Assembly (NCBI GenBank): GCA_028287305.1
Contig: JAQBPX010000032.1
Location: 186,001 to 250,000, forward strand
Direction of reading: 5' to 3'
Length of the DNA stretch: 64,000 nucleotides
Source: Gemmatimonadota bacterium
GTDB taxonomy: Bacteria; Gemmatimonadota; Gemmatimonadetes; Gemmatimonadales; Gemmatimonadaceae
The translations under genes and the position numbers were made by a program. The first letter of the stretch is position 1; the number at the start of each line of letters is the position of its first letter. The notes under the pieces are model-generated. The model saw only the letters and a program-made list of their open reading frames with translations. It did not search any database and had not been told where the DNA came from. This document shows positions 1-9,446 of the stretch, piece after piece.

Positions 1-1
1 C

Positions 2-751
2 GGCCGGTACATCACCGCCGAGGACGTCGGCACCAGCACCGCCGACATGGACTTCGTGCACATGGAGACGGATTACGTCTCCGGGCTCGCGGGACGCTCG
101 GGCGACCCGAGCCCCGTCACCGCGCACGGCGTGTTTCGCGCCATCCAGGCGAGCGCCAAGGAAGTGTGGGGCTCCGACGACGTCACCAATCGCACCATCG
201 CGGTGCAGGGCTGCGGGCACGTGGGCTACTACCTGGCCAAGGAGCTGCACGAGGCGGGCGCCAAGCTGGTCGTCACCGACATCGACGCCGAGCGCGTGAA
301 GCGCGTGGTGAGCGAGTTCGGCGCTCGCGCGGTGGGCACGGACGAGATCTACGGCGCGGAGGCAGACGTCTTCGCCCCCTGCGCACTCGGCGCCATCATC
401 AACGACAAGACGCTGCCGCAGCTCAAGGTCGAGATCGTGGCCGGCGCCGCGAACAACCAGCTCCACGAGGAGCGCCACGGGAACGAGCTGGAGGAGAAGG
501 GAATCCTCTACGCGCCCGACTACGTGGCGAACGCGGGCGGCGTGATCAACGTGTACAGCGAGCTGGCCGGCTGGACCTCGGCGCGCTCGTTCCGCAAGGC
601 GGACGAGATCTACGACACGATCCTCAAGGTGTTCGCGATCGCCAAGGCCGATCATGTGCCGAGCTACGTGGCCGCCGATCGCCTGGCCGAGCAGCGCATC
701 CGCACCGTGGGTGCAATGGTGAAGACCTGGCCGCAGTGGCCGAACAAGTGA
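2..751 (+). CDS. Leucine/branched-chain amino acid dehydrogenase (Glu/Leu/Phe/Val dehydrogenase family), 5' partial
   Basis: The reading frame is open from the left edge (first codons read [19 protein letters not shown]), so the N-terminal catalytic part with the substrate lysines is outside the window. The visible part holds the Rossmann NAD-binding half, with [17 protein letters not shown] followed by [10 protein letters not shown], where the acidic residue after the second strand favours NAD over NADP. It also has the family block [15 protein letters not shown] and the C-terminal [18 protein letters not shown]. Family enzymes reversibly deaminate leucine, valine or isoleucine, or phenylalanine, to the 2-oxo acid. 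The match is closest to leucine dehydrogenases in my judgement, but substrate cannot be fixed without the missing half. It is followed 22 nt later by glyA, another amino-acid enzyme. Confidence 0.88.
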   Translation, partial: GRYITAEDVGTSTADMDFVHMETDYVSGLAGRSGDPSPVTAHGVFRAIQASAKEVWGSDDVTNRTIAVQGCGHVGYYLAKELHEAGAKLVVTDIDAERVKRVVSEFGARAVGTDEIYGAEADVFAPCALGAIINDKTLPQLKVEIVAGAANNQLHEERHGNELEEKGILYAPDYVANAGGVINVYSELAGWTSARSFRKADEIYDTILKVFAIAKADHVPSYVAADRLAEQRIRTVGAMVKTWPQWPNK

Positions 752-773
752 GCCCGATGAGGGGGAGCGAGGG

Positions 774-2057
774 ATGACGCAGAGAAAGTGGGCTACGTGG
801 GACCGCTGTCCGCCCGGAAAGGCGCTCGCCGCCGCCGATCCGGAGATCGCCGCGCTGATCCGTGAGGAGATCACGCGGCAGAACGACGGCATCGAGCTCA
901 TTGCGAGCGAGAATTTCGTGTCGCCCGCGGTGATGGAGGCCATGGGCTCGCCGCTCACCAACAAGTACGCCGAGGGACTGCCGGGCAAGCGCTACTACGG
1001 TGGTTGCGAGGTGGTGGATCGCGTCGAGCAACTGGCGATCGATCGCGCGAAGGAGCTCTTTGGCGCGGAGCACGCGAACGTGCAGCCGCACTCCGGCGCG
1101 CAGGCGAACGCCGCGGCGTTCCTCGCGTTCCTCAAGCCGGGGGAGACCTTCCTCGGCATGGACCTGTCGAACGGCGGGCACCTGACGCACGGGTCGCCGG
1201 TGAACTTTTCCGGTATCCTCTACAAGGCCGTGTCGTACGGCGTCACCGATGAAGGGCTGATCGACTACGACGACGTGCGACGCAAGGCGCTCGAGCACCG
1301 GCCGAAGATGATCATTGCCGGCTACAGCGCCTACAGTCGCGTGGTGGACTTCGCGTTCTTCGCGAACGTGGCGCACGAGGTGAACGCCACGTTCATGGTG
1401 GACATGGCGCACTTTGCGGGCCTCGTCGCGACCGGGTTCTATCCGTCGCCGGTGCCGCATGCGGACGTTGTCACCACCACCACGCACAAGACGCTGCGCG
1501 GGCCGCGCGGTGGCCTGATCCTCTGCAAGGCCGAGCATGCGAAGGCGGTGGACAAGGCGATGTTTCCCGGCACGCAGGGCGGCCCGCTGGAGCACGTGAT
1601 CGCCGCGAAGGCCGTGAGCTTCCGCGAGGCGCTGGAGCCGCAGTTCAAGGATTACTGCTCGCGCGTGGTGGCGAACGCCAAGGCGCTCTCCGACGCGATG
1701 ATGAGCCACGACTTCAAGGTGGTGTCGGGGGGGACGGACAATCACCTGATGCTCATCGACCTGCGCAACAAGGGCGACACGCTCACCGGCAAGGTGGCGG
1801 AGAAGGCGCTCGATCGCGCCGGGATCACGGTGAACAAGAACACCGTGCCCGGCGAGACGCAGTCGCCCTTCGTCACGAGCGGCATTCGCATCGGCACGCC
1901 CGCCGTCACCACGCGCGGCATGGGCGAGAGCGAGATGCTCGAGATCGCGGGACTGATCAACGAGGTGCTCCAGGCACCGGACGATTCGGTGGTTACTGCC
2001 AGCGTCAAGGAGCGCGTGCACGCACTGGCGGCGAGGTTTCCCTTGTATCCGGGCTGA
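774..2057 (+). CDS. glyA: Serine hydroxymethyltransferase
   Basis: 427-residue PLP enzyme that interconverts serine plus tetrahydrofolate with glycine plus 5,10-methylene-THF, the main one-carbon source. Visible family signatures are [17 protein letters not shown] near the N-terminus, [15 protein letters not shown], and the PLP-lysine block [16 protein letters not shown] (Lys at about residue 239). The C-terminal region has [17 protein letters not shown]. Length is normal for the family. The ATG is preceded by a purine-rich stretch with a GGGGGAG ribosome site, which supports this start. It sits between the amino-acid dehydrogenase and a run of small plus-strand genes, probably one transcript. 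Confidence 0.97.
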   Translation: MTQRKWATWDRCPPGKALAAADPEIAALIREEITRQNDGIELIASENFVSPAVMEAMGSPLTNKYAEGLPGKRYYGGCEVVDRVEQLAIDRAKELFGAEHANVQPHSGAQANAAAFLAFLKPGETFLGMDLSNGGHLTHGSPVNFSGILYKAVSYGVTDEGLIDYDDVRRKALEHRPKMIIAGYSAYSRVVDFAFFANVAHEVNATFMVDMAHFAGLVATGFYPSPVPHADVVTTTTHKTLRGPRGGLILCKAEHAKAVDKAMFPGTQGGPLEHVIAAKAVSFREALEPQFKDYCSRVVANAKALSDAMMSHDFKVVSGGTDNHLMLIDLRNKGDTLTGKVAEKALDRAGITVNKNTVPGETQSPFVTSGIRIGTPAVTTRGMGESEMLEIAGLINEVLQAPDDSVVTASVKERVHALAARFPLYPG

Positions 2058-2124
2058 CCGCGCACCATCTTTTTCACTCGGCGGGGCCACGTGGGTCCCG
2101 CCGTTGTCGTACGGGAGGAGCCGA

Positions 2125-2511
2125 GTGGCCGAGCTGGCGTTTCGCGATGGGATCATGGACCGGATTCGCCTGCGCGAGTCCCGGTTTGGGGAGGGCGCGT
2201 ACCTCTTCATCCTCGCCGCGCTCGAGTTCTGCCAGCAGCGCCTTCCCGAGCGTCGCCACATCACCGGCAAGGAGCTCGCGCTCGCCTGTCGCGACCTGGC
2301 GCTGGAGCGCTACGGCGTGATGGCGCGGATGGTCCTGGAGCACTGGGGCGTTCGCTGCAGCTCCGACCTCGGCGACGTGGTGTTCACGCTCGTGGACCTG
2401 CAACTCCTCATGAGCCAGCCCACCGATACGCGTGACGAGTTCCAGGATGCCTTCGACTTCAGCGAGGCGTTCGACCGCGAGTATCCCTGGATCGGCGCGC
2501 GGCACGCCTAG
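2125..2511 (+). CDS. Minf_1886-type conserved hypothetical protein
   Basis: Predicted 128-residue soluble protein starting at GTG. The strong ribosome site GGGAGGAG (2113-2120) ends 4 nt before that GTG, so I prefer it over an upstream TTG at 2104. The sequence resembles a small conserved bacterial family I know as Minf_1886-like. Its visible features are an acidic helical start, AYLFILAALEFCQQRLPE, HITGKELALACRDLALERYG, and MVLEHWGVRCSSDLGDVVFTL. The C-terminus is acidic and aromatic (FDFSEAFDREYPW). No catalytic motif is evident and the molecular function is unknown. It lies in the amino-acid/one-carbon run of genes, 6 nt before the next small gene. Confidence 0.75.
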   Translation: MAELAFRDGIMDRIRLRESRFGEGAYLFILAALEFCQQRLPERRHITGKELALACRDLALERYGVMARMVLEHWGVRCSSDLGDVVFTLVDLQLLMSQPTDTRDEFQDAFDFSEAFDREYPWIGARHA

Positions 2512-2517
2512 GCGCGC

Positions 2518-2715
2518 ATGGCTGACATCCCGCCGCTTCCCGCGTGCCAGAAGTGCGGCACGGGCACGCTCCTCCCGCTGAGCGACTATGGCCGAGACGG
2601 CGCGCCGATCACGTACAAGGCGTGGGCGTGCAGCGACCCGGCGTGCGGATTCAACCTGCGGATCGACAACGGCGAGCTGAGCTACGGACGGACGGTCTCG
2701 GCTTCCACCAAGTAG
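2518..2715 (+). CDS. Small zinc-ribbon-like protein
   Basis: 65-residue protein with two cysteine pairs, CQKCG near residue 10 and CSDPAC near residue 38, which would form a four-cysteine zinc ribbon. Between them are short polar strands. No other domain is visible and I cannot name a family. It starts 6 nt after the Minf_1886-like gene and its stop almost touches the TTG start of the NAD(P)HX repair gene, so it is likely translated from the same mRNA. It could be a nucleic-acid-binding or assembly accessory protein; that is inference from the fold only. Confidence 0.65.
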   Translation: MADIPPLPACQKCGTGTLLPLSDYGRDGAPITYKAWACSDPACGFNLRIDNGELSYGRTVSASTK

Positions 2716-2716
2716 C

Positions 2717-4195
2717 TTGGTCGCGCTCACGACGGCCGGGCAGGCCGCGCAGCGCGACGCCGCCGCCATCGCGGCAGGCGTGCCCCAGCAGGCGCTGATG
2801 CAGCGAGCCGGTGCACTCGCGGCCGCGGAGATTGCGCTTCGATTCCCGCGGCGGTTGAAGTCCGGTGCACTCGTTCTCGCCGGCCCCGGCAACAACGGTG
2901 GCGACGCGCGCATCGTGGCCGCGGCGCTCGCCGCCACCGGGGTGCGAGTGCGCATCAATGAGCCGTGGGACGGCGAGCGCCTCGTGGTGGACGGCCTGCT
3001 CGGGACCGGCGCACACGGCGCGCCGCGAGGAGTGATTGCCGAGCGCATGGAGGTCGCACGTCATGCGCGTGAGCGCGGCGCGGCGATCGTGTCGCTCGAC
3101 CTGCCGAGCGGCCTTGATGCGACCAGTGGCGATGCGGCGCATGCGTTGCGCGCACAGCTCACGCTGGCGTTCGGCACCCTCAAGCGGGGCCAGTTGGTTG
3201 CGCGCGATCACTGCGGGCGCATCGTGGTGCTCGACATCGGTCTCGGCTCGCACGGCGACCCGGGTGCGGATGCGCCGGGCGTGGTGGACGAACGATGGGT
3301 CGCGAGCCGCATTCCCCGCGTTGCGGCGGATGCGCACAAGGGGACGCGGCGGAAGGTGATCATCGTGGGCGGCGCGAGTGGGATGACGGGAGCTGCGATA
3401 CTTGCGGCGCGTGCAGCGCTGCAGAGTGGCGTGGGGATGGTCAAGCTCGCGGTGGACCAGGCGTCCCTCGCCGTGGTGCAGCGCGCCGAGCCGCTCGCGC
3501 TGGCGTCGGTGTGGCCGGCCAGTGCAAAGGATGCGAGTGCGGCGGCAGGGTGGTGCGACGCGATCGCCATCGGGCCCGGGCTCGGTGCGTCTGCCGTGAG
3601 TCGGGAACTGGTGGAGCGGCTGCTCGAGGGCGGCGCGATGCCCGTGGTGCTCGATGCGGATGCGCTGAACGTGTTCGCTGGAGACCTCGATGCGCTGCGG
3701 ATGCTGCTGAAGGGAAGGGCGGCGGTGATCACGCCGCATCCGCTCGAGGCGGCGCGATTGCTCGGCGTTGGTGTTGACGACGTGCTCGCGCGCCGCTTCG
3801 AGATCGGGGAGGAGCTCGCAGCGCGCGCGGGCGCGGTGGTCGTGCTCAAGGGAGTGCCGACGGTCATCACGCATCCGGATGGGCGGTGTGTGGTGAGCCC
3901 GCGCGGCACGCCGCTGCTCGCGGCTGCGGGGAGTGGCGACGTGCTCACCGGCGTTGCAGTCACGCTGCTCGCGCAGATGGATGATGCGTTCGAGGCAGCG
4001 GCGTGCGCTGCGTGGGTGCATGGCCGGGCGGCGGAGGTTGCAGCACGTCGTCATCCTGGGCGCAGCGAGGGATCTGCCGTTTCACTTCGCGGCCTCACCC
4101 TGAGCGACGTGCTCGACGCACTTCCCGCCGCCTGGCAGCTGAGCGACGCCCTCACCCGGTCGCCCGTGCTGCTCGAGCTTCCACCGGTCTCATGA
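2717..4195 (+). CDS. nnrD: Bifunctional NAD(P)H-hydrate epimerase / ADP-dependent NAD(P)H-hydrate dehydratase
   Basis: 492-residue two-domain metabolite-repair enzyme that restores hydrated NADH/NADPH. The N-terminal epimerase half (about 1-205) shows GPGNNGGDARIVAAAL, VVDGLLGTG and SLDLPSGLDATSGD. The C-terminal ribokinase-fold dehydratase half (about 207-480) shows KGTRRKVIIVGGASGMTGA, AIGPGLG, VLDADALNVF, ITPHPLEAARLLG and the nucleotide-binding AAAGSGDVLTGV. The start is TTG, only 1 nt after the preceding stop. The epimerase half looks compact compared with typical NnrE. The stop overlaps the thiL ATG (ATGA), which indicates translational coupling. Confidence 0.93.
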   Translation: MVALTTAGQAAQRDAAAIAAGVPQQALMQRAGALAAAEIALRFPRRLKSGALVLAGPGNNGGDARIVAAALAATGVRVRINEPWDGERLVVDGLLGTGAHGAPRGVIAERMEVARHARERGAAIVSLDLPSGLDATSGDAAHALRAQLTLAFGTLKRGQLVARDHCGRIVVLDIGLGSHGDPGADAPGVVDERWVASRIPRVAADAHKGTRRKVIIVGGASGMTGAAILAARAALQSGVGMVKLAVDQASLAVVQRAEPLALASVWPASAKDASAAAGWCDAIAIGPGLGASAVSRELVERLLEGGAMPVVLDADALNVFAGDLDALRMLLKGRAAVITPHPLEAARLLGVGVDDVLARRFEIGEELAARAGAVVVLKGVPTVITHPDGRCVVSPRGTPLLAAAGSGDVLTGVAVTLLAQMDDAFEAAACAAWVHGRAAEVAARRHPGRSEGSAVSLRGLTLSDVLDALPAAWQLSDALTRSPVLLELPPVS

Positions 4196-5130
4196 CCGAC
4201 GACGCGCTCCCCCTCGGACCGGGCGCCGAGTTCGACGCGATCCGCGCGATGCTGGCCGGGATGGGCGACGCCGCGCACGGCATCGGTGACGACGCGGCCG
4301 TGATGAGCGTGCCGCGCGGTGAGCAGCTCCTCACGAGCGTGGACGCGATGGTGGAGCACGTCCACTTCCGCCGCGAGTGGCTCGATCCCGCGGAGCTCGG
4401 CTGGCGAGCCACGATGGCGGCACTCAGCGACCTGGCGGCCATGGGCGCGTCACCGCTCGGGATACTGGTGGCGCTGGAGGTGTCCGCCGACTGGACGTCG
4501 TCGCTCGGCGAGCTCGCGAGCGGGATTGCCGAGGCCGCGCGAGCAGCCGGCACCACGATCCGCGGCGGCAACCTCTCGCGCGGCGAGCAGCTCTCAATCA
4601 CGACCACGGTGCTCGGTTCCGCGTTCGCATCGCTGCCGCGCAATGGCGCGCAGGCGGGCGACAGCATCTACGTCACGGGCGTGCTGGGCGGCCCCGGCGC
4701 GGCGCTCGCGCGGCTGGTCGGGATGCGCCGACCCGACCCCGCGCATCGGGAGCGATTCGCCCATCCCGTGGCGCGGTTGCGGGAGGGCCGCTGGCTCGCG
4801 CGAGCGGGCGCGACGGCGGCGATAGACGTGTCCGACGGGCTCGCCGCAGACCTGGCCCACCTGGCGGCCGCGAGCGCGGTGCGACTCGAGGTTCACCTGG
4901 ATCGCGTCCCGCTGGTCGAGGGCGTCACGGCCATGCAGGCCATGGCGAGCGGGGAGGAATTCGAGCTGGTCGTGACCGGCCGCGGCCTGGACGCGGCGGC
5001 GTTCACCGGGCAATTCGGCGTGCCCCTCACCGCGATCGGAACGGTCTCGCCGGGCCCGGCCGAGGTGGTGCTGGTGGAGAACGGCGCACGCGTTGCGCCC
5101 CCCGGCGGGCACGATCACCTTTCGCGGTAA
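4192..5130 (+). CDS. thiL: Thiamine-monophosphate kinase
   Basis: 312-residue enzyme that phosphorylates thiamine monophosphate to the active cofactor thiamine diphosphate. PurM/AIR-synthase-like fold signatures visible are GIGDDAAVM near the N-terminus, TSVDAMVEHVHFRREW, AMGASPLGILVALEV, RGGNLSRGEQLSITTTVLG and AIDVSDGLAADLAHL. The ATG overlaps the nnrD stop and the TAA stop overlaps the plsC ATG (TAATG), so the three genes are tightly coupled. TDP is needed by phosphoketolase, which is also encoded in this window, but no thiamine riboswitch is visible upstream. Confidence 0.95.
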   Translation: MTDDALPLGPGAEFDAIRAMLAGMGDAAHGIGDDAAVMSVPRGEQLLTSVDAMVEHVHFRREWLDPAELGWRATMAALSDLAAMGASPLGILVALEVSADWTSSLGELASGIAEAARAAGTTIRGGNLSRGEQLSITTTVLGSAFASLPRNGAQAGDSIYVTGVLGGPGAALARLVGMRRPDPAHRERFAHPVARLREGRWLARAGATAAIDVSDGLAADLAHLAAASAVRLEVHLDRVPLVEGVTAMQAMASGEEFELVVTGRGLDAAAFTGQFGVPLTAIGTVSPGPAEVVLVENGARVAPPGGHDHLSR

Positions 5131-5891
5131 TGATCCGCACACTCTTCACGCTGCTCACCGGGGTCGCGATGACCATCTGGTGGGGTGGGGCTGCCCTTCT
5201 GGGGGCGCTCGTTGGCGCGCGCGAGAAGCCCGGCGGCATCTATCACAAGGCGATGAGCGGGTTCGCGAAGGGAATGAACTTCGCGGCGGGCATCGAGCTC
5301 GAGCTGCACCACGATGAGCGGATCGTGCGCGATCGCGGGGCGGTCTACGTGACGAACCATGTGAGCTGGTTCGACGTGTTCACCATGGCGGCGATCCTCC
5401 CGCGCTTCACGTGGGTCGCCAAGTCGGAGCTGAAGAAGATCCCGATGTTCGGCCGCGCGGCCGACGCCGCGGGGATCATCTTCCTCGAGCGCGACAACCG
5501 GAAGTCGGCATTCGGCACCTATGAGCTGGCCGCGAAGGAAGTCCAGCGCGGCGTCTCGATCGTGGTGGCGCCCGAGGGAACGCGCGGCACCGAGTACGCG
5601 CTGCGGCCATTCAAGAAGGGGCCGTTCGTGCTTGCGATCGCCGCGCAGGCGCCCGTGGTGCCAGTGGTCGTGTATGGCGCGCGTGAAGTGATGGGCAAGC
5701 CGGGCTGGCGCGTGAAGGCCGGCCGCGTGCACGTGCACTTCCTGGAGCAGGTCGAGACGAAGGGCATGACGTACGATGACCGCGGCGCGCTGGTGGACGA
5801 AGTCTGGCGCCGCATGGCCGTTGCGCTGGAAGAGCTGTATGGGGTCAAGAGCCCTCAAGGTGGCGCCAATCCGGCCCGCCGTTCCGCGTAG
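5130..5891 (+). CDS. plsC: 1-acyl-sn-glycerol-3-phosphate acyltransferase
   Basis: 253-residue membrane-associated acyltransferase that makes phosphatidic acid from lysophosphatidic acid. It has an N-terminal hydrophobic helix (TLFTLLTGVAMTIWWGGAAL). The family motif I, NHVSWFD (the HxxxxD catalytic pair), lies near residue 77, and motif III, APEGTRG, near residue 150. A further motif with VPVVVYGARE binds the acyl chain region. The start ATG overlaps the thiL stop. About 45 nt separate it from eno, so eno may have its own promoter. Confidence 0.93.
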   Translation: MIRTLFTLLTGVAMTIWWGGAALLGALVGAREKPGGIYHKAMSGFAKGMNFAAGIELELHHDERIVRDRGAVYVTNHVSWFDVFTMAAILPRFTWVAKSELKKIPMFGRAADAAGIIFLERDNRKSAFGTYELAAKEVQRGVSIVVAPEGTRGTEYALRPFKKGPFVLAIAAQAPVVPVVVYGAREVMGKPGWRVKAGRVHVHFLEQVETKGMTYDDRGALVDEVWRRMAVALEELYGVKSPQGGANPARRSA

Positions 5892-7528
<1,637 letters not shown>

Positions 7529-7898
7529 CCTGCACGCTGTCGCGGACGATGCCGCCAGTGGAGCCGGTCGTCGAGCCCTTGATGTATGTGCTGCCGGCCT
7601 TGATGCCGGACACCTTGCCGGTGCCGTCCACGGTCGCGACGGTCGCGTCGTTGGAGGACCAGGTGGGGTTGGCAACGACCGCGAGCAGTGCGCCGCTCGC
7701 GCTGTAGCTGCGGAGCGTGACGGTGGTGGTGCTGCCCACGTTGATGTTGGTGAGCACGGCGCTGACCTTGACGCTGGCGATGCCGTTGCCGGTGGCGTCG
7801 GTGGTGGCGCTGCTGCTGCTGCCGCACGCGGCCGAGGCCAGGAGGGAGGTGGCGGCCGCGAGGGCGAGGGTGGTGCGAGAGGGAGTGCGCATGTCCCC

Positions 7899-7927
7899 AA
7901 GGTACGGCGCGGAGCCTTGACCCTCAA
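7899..7927 (-). promoter_or_regulatory. Leaderless sigma70-type promoter of the Ig-like lipoprotein gene
   Basis: On the minus strand TTGAGG (7922-7927) and TACCTT (7899-7904) are separated by exactly 17 nt. The -10 box ends 6 nt before the ATG, so transcription should begin at or next to the start codon. The -35 box abuts and shares one base with the -35 of the opposing tRNA promoter. Confidence 0.65.
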
Positions 7928-7945
7928 CGGGTGACCCCCTAGTAT
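7917..7945 (+). promoter_or_regulatory. Sigma70-type promoter of tRNA-fMet
   Basis: TTGACC (7917-7922) and TAGTAT (7940-7945) have a 17-nt spacer. The predicted start is about 5 nt before the mature tRNA 5' end at 7957. This is one of the best promoter matches in the window. Confidence 0.75.
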
Positions 7946-7956
7946 TCACGTACTGA

Positions 7957-8030
<74 letters not shown>

Positions 8031-8051
8031 TGGATGGAAATGTGTGAAGTG

Positions 8052-8088
8052 AACAATCGGCCGGTCCGAAAGGGCCGGCTGAATTGTT
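8052..8088 (+). terminator. Long GNRA-capped hairpin between the two tRNA-Met genes
   Basis: AACAAT (8052-8057) pairs with ATTGTT (8083-8088). Inside it an 8-bp GC-rich stem (8060-8067 with 8072-8079) closes a GAAA tetraloop. No clean T tract follows, so it may be a weak terminator or an RNA-processing signal in a shared tRNA transcript. Confidence 0.5.
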
Positions 8089-8102
8089 TGTGAGGGGAGT
8101 GT

Positions 8103-8176
8103 GGCTGGGTAGCTCAGCCGGTTAGAGCACGGCACTCATAATGCCGGGGTCGCGGGTTCGAGTCCCGCCCCAGCTA
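8103..8176 (+). tRNA. Elongator tRNA-Met (CAT)
   Basis: The 74-nt cloverleaf has anticodon CAT at 8137-8139. The acceptor is GGCTGGG paired with CCCAGCT, which includes a G1-T72 wobble. The D loop has AGCTCAGCCGGTTAGAGC and the T arm is GCGGG/CCCGC around TTCGAGT. The body resembles elongator tRNA-Met rather than tRNA-Ile2, although the two cannot be fully separated without knowing whether C34 is lysidinylated. CCA is not encoded. Confidence 0.93.
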
Positions 8177-8189
8177 TAAAGTTCACGAG

Positions 8190-8220
8190 GCCCGCGAGCA
8201 TGATGCTCGCGGGCTTCGTT
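8190..8220 (+). terminator. Rho-independent terminator after the tRNA-Met genes
   Basis: A perfect 11-bp stem (8190-8200 with 8204-8214, GCCCGCGAGCA) closes a 3-nt loop and is followed by TTCGTT. The position right after the second tRNA supports the call. Confidence 0.8.
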
Positions 8221-8408
8221 GCGTTCGGAATGGTCACGGCCTCCTCGCGCGACGAGGATCGATTTCGAGGTGCCATTCCCATGTCAGGAGTATCCCTCGC
8301 CCGTGGGGGACATACCTGACGCCCCGCCGCGGCCGGAAGCGCGATCCTTGTGATACTGGTACCTGCGCCCGTAAGGGTCGCCGCGCTCGCCATCCACCTG
8401 GTGTCGCC

Positions 8409-9446
8409 ATGATCATGGTCGAATCACGCTTTCGCGTTGCCAACGGGATGGCGGACGACGTGCGGAACGCCTTCCTGCACCGCCCGGGGCTGGTCGATGA
8501 CGTCACCGGTTTTCTCGGCATGGAGGTGTACGTCGCCAGCGACGACCACTGCGTCTTTCACCTCGTCACGCGATGGACGGACGCCGCGGCGTACACCGCC
8601 TGGCACCGGAGCGATGCGCATCACAACTCGCACGCCTTCATTCCGCGCGGCCTCAAGCTCGAGGCCGCATTCACGCGGCTGACGACGCTCGAACGCCTCG
8701 CGCCGAAGGATCACACCCCGACCGTGGCCGAGGCGCTCGCGGATGCAGCCCCTGCGGTCGCCACATGGCTCGACCAGGGGTACGGCATGTACGTCTTGCT
8801 GGTGGGCGCGGACGGCCAGGCGATCGCCCTCAACCGCGCCCTGGCCGAGCGCCTCGAGGTACCATTCCCTGCTGGCTCACCCGCGCTCACGACGCTCCTC
8901 GCCAACGACGAGGCGACCGAGCTGTCCGACCGGATCGCCCGGCTTCGCGGCGCCGGCACCCGGGGCATCACTGAGGCGTTCCTGCTCAACCCGGTCAACG
9001 CATCGGGATCGCTATTCACGCTGCACTGCCGGATGGACGTCCAGCCCACGTACGCCGTGATCCTTGCCGAGGGTGCCGACGGTGCGGACGATCGCCTGCG
9101 CGACGAGCTCCTGACAACGAACAACCTGCTCGCGGTATTGGCCCGCGAGCGGGAGGCAGCGCGGCAAGCGCTCGAGGGCGCGCGGAGCGAACTGGCCCGC
9201 GTGAACGCGGAGCAGGCCGCCACGCTCGAGGCCCTCCATGCCTCGTACTGGCACATCCAGCGCATCCAGGAGTTGCTGCCCATCTGCATGGACTGCGGCG
9301 AGGTGAAGTCCGCGGACGGCGGCTGGCAGCCCGTGCGCGAGTTCATGACGGCGAACGCCATGACCCCGTTTCTCAGTCACGGCTACTGTCCTGCCTGCGC
9401 GGCACGGCAGCTGGCCGAGGTTGCACGAGAGGACGCGGTGACATGA
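8409..9446 (+). CDS. Heme-oxygenase-like (ABM/IsdG-fold) + PAS-like + zinc-ribbon sensor protein
   Basis: 345 residues, soluble, with an unusual domain order. Residues 1-97 match the antibiotic-biosynthesis-monooxygenase/IsdG fold (GFLGMEVYVASDD, LVTRWTDAAAYTAWHRSD). Trp65 and His75 have the ten-residue spacing of the Trp-His pair that holds heme in IsdG enzymes, while the IsdG Asn aligns with Ser6. A PAS-like stretch follows (about 115-222). Next is a signalling coiled coil (about 228-285) and a C-terminal four-cysteine module (C293, C296, C327, C330) in the LPICMDCGEVK...SHGYCPAC context seen in bacterial sensory proteins. There is no output domain. The stop overlaps the next ATG (ATGA), so it is coupled to the B12-binding gene. 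Heme binding is inference. Confidence 0.75.
   Translation: MIMVESRFRVANGMADDVRNAFLHRPGLVDDVTGFLGMEVYVASDDHCVFHLVTRWTDAAAYTAWHRSDAHHNSHAFIPRGLKLEAAFTRLTTLERLAPKDHTPTVAEALADAAPAVATWLDQGYGMYVLLVGADGQAIALNRALAERLEVPFPAGSPALTTLLANDEATELSDRIARLRGAGTRGITEAFLLNPVNASGSLFTLHCRMDVQPTYAVILAEGADGADDRLRDELLTTNNLLAVLAREREAARQALEGARSELARVNAEQAATLEALHASYWHIQRIQELLPICMDCGEVKSADGGWQPVREFMTANAMTPFLSHGYCPACAARQLAEVAREDAVT

Noticed and set aside
624-2270. Long minus-strand frame over glyA
   Set aside because: It is the shadow of glyA and the neighbouring plus-strand genes, and its composition is His/Arg-rich without motifs.
4100-4200. Thiamine (TPP) riboswitch ahead of thiL
   Set aside because: The region before thiL is the coding end of nnrD, with no thi-box pattern.
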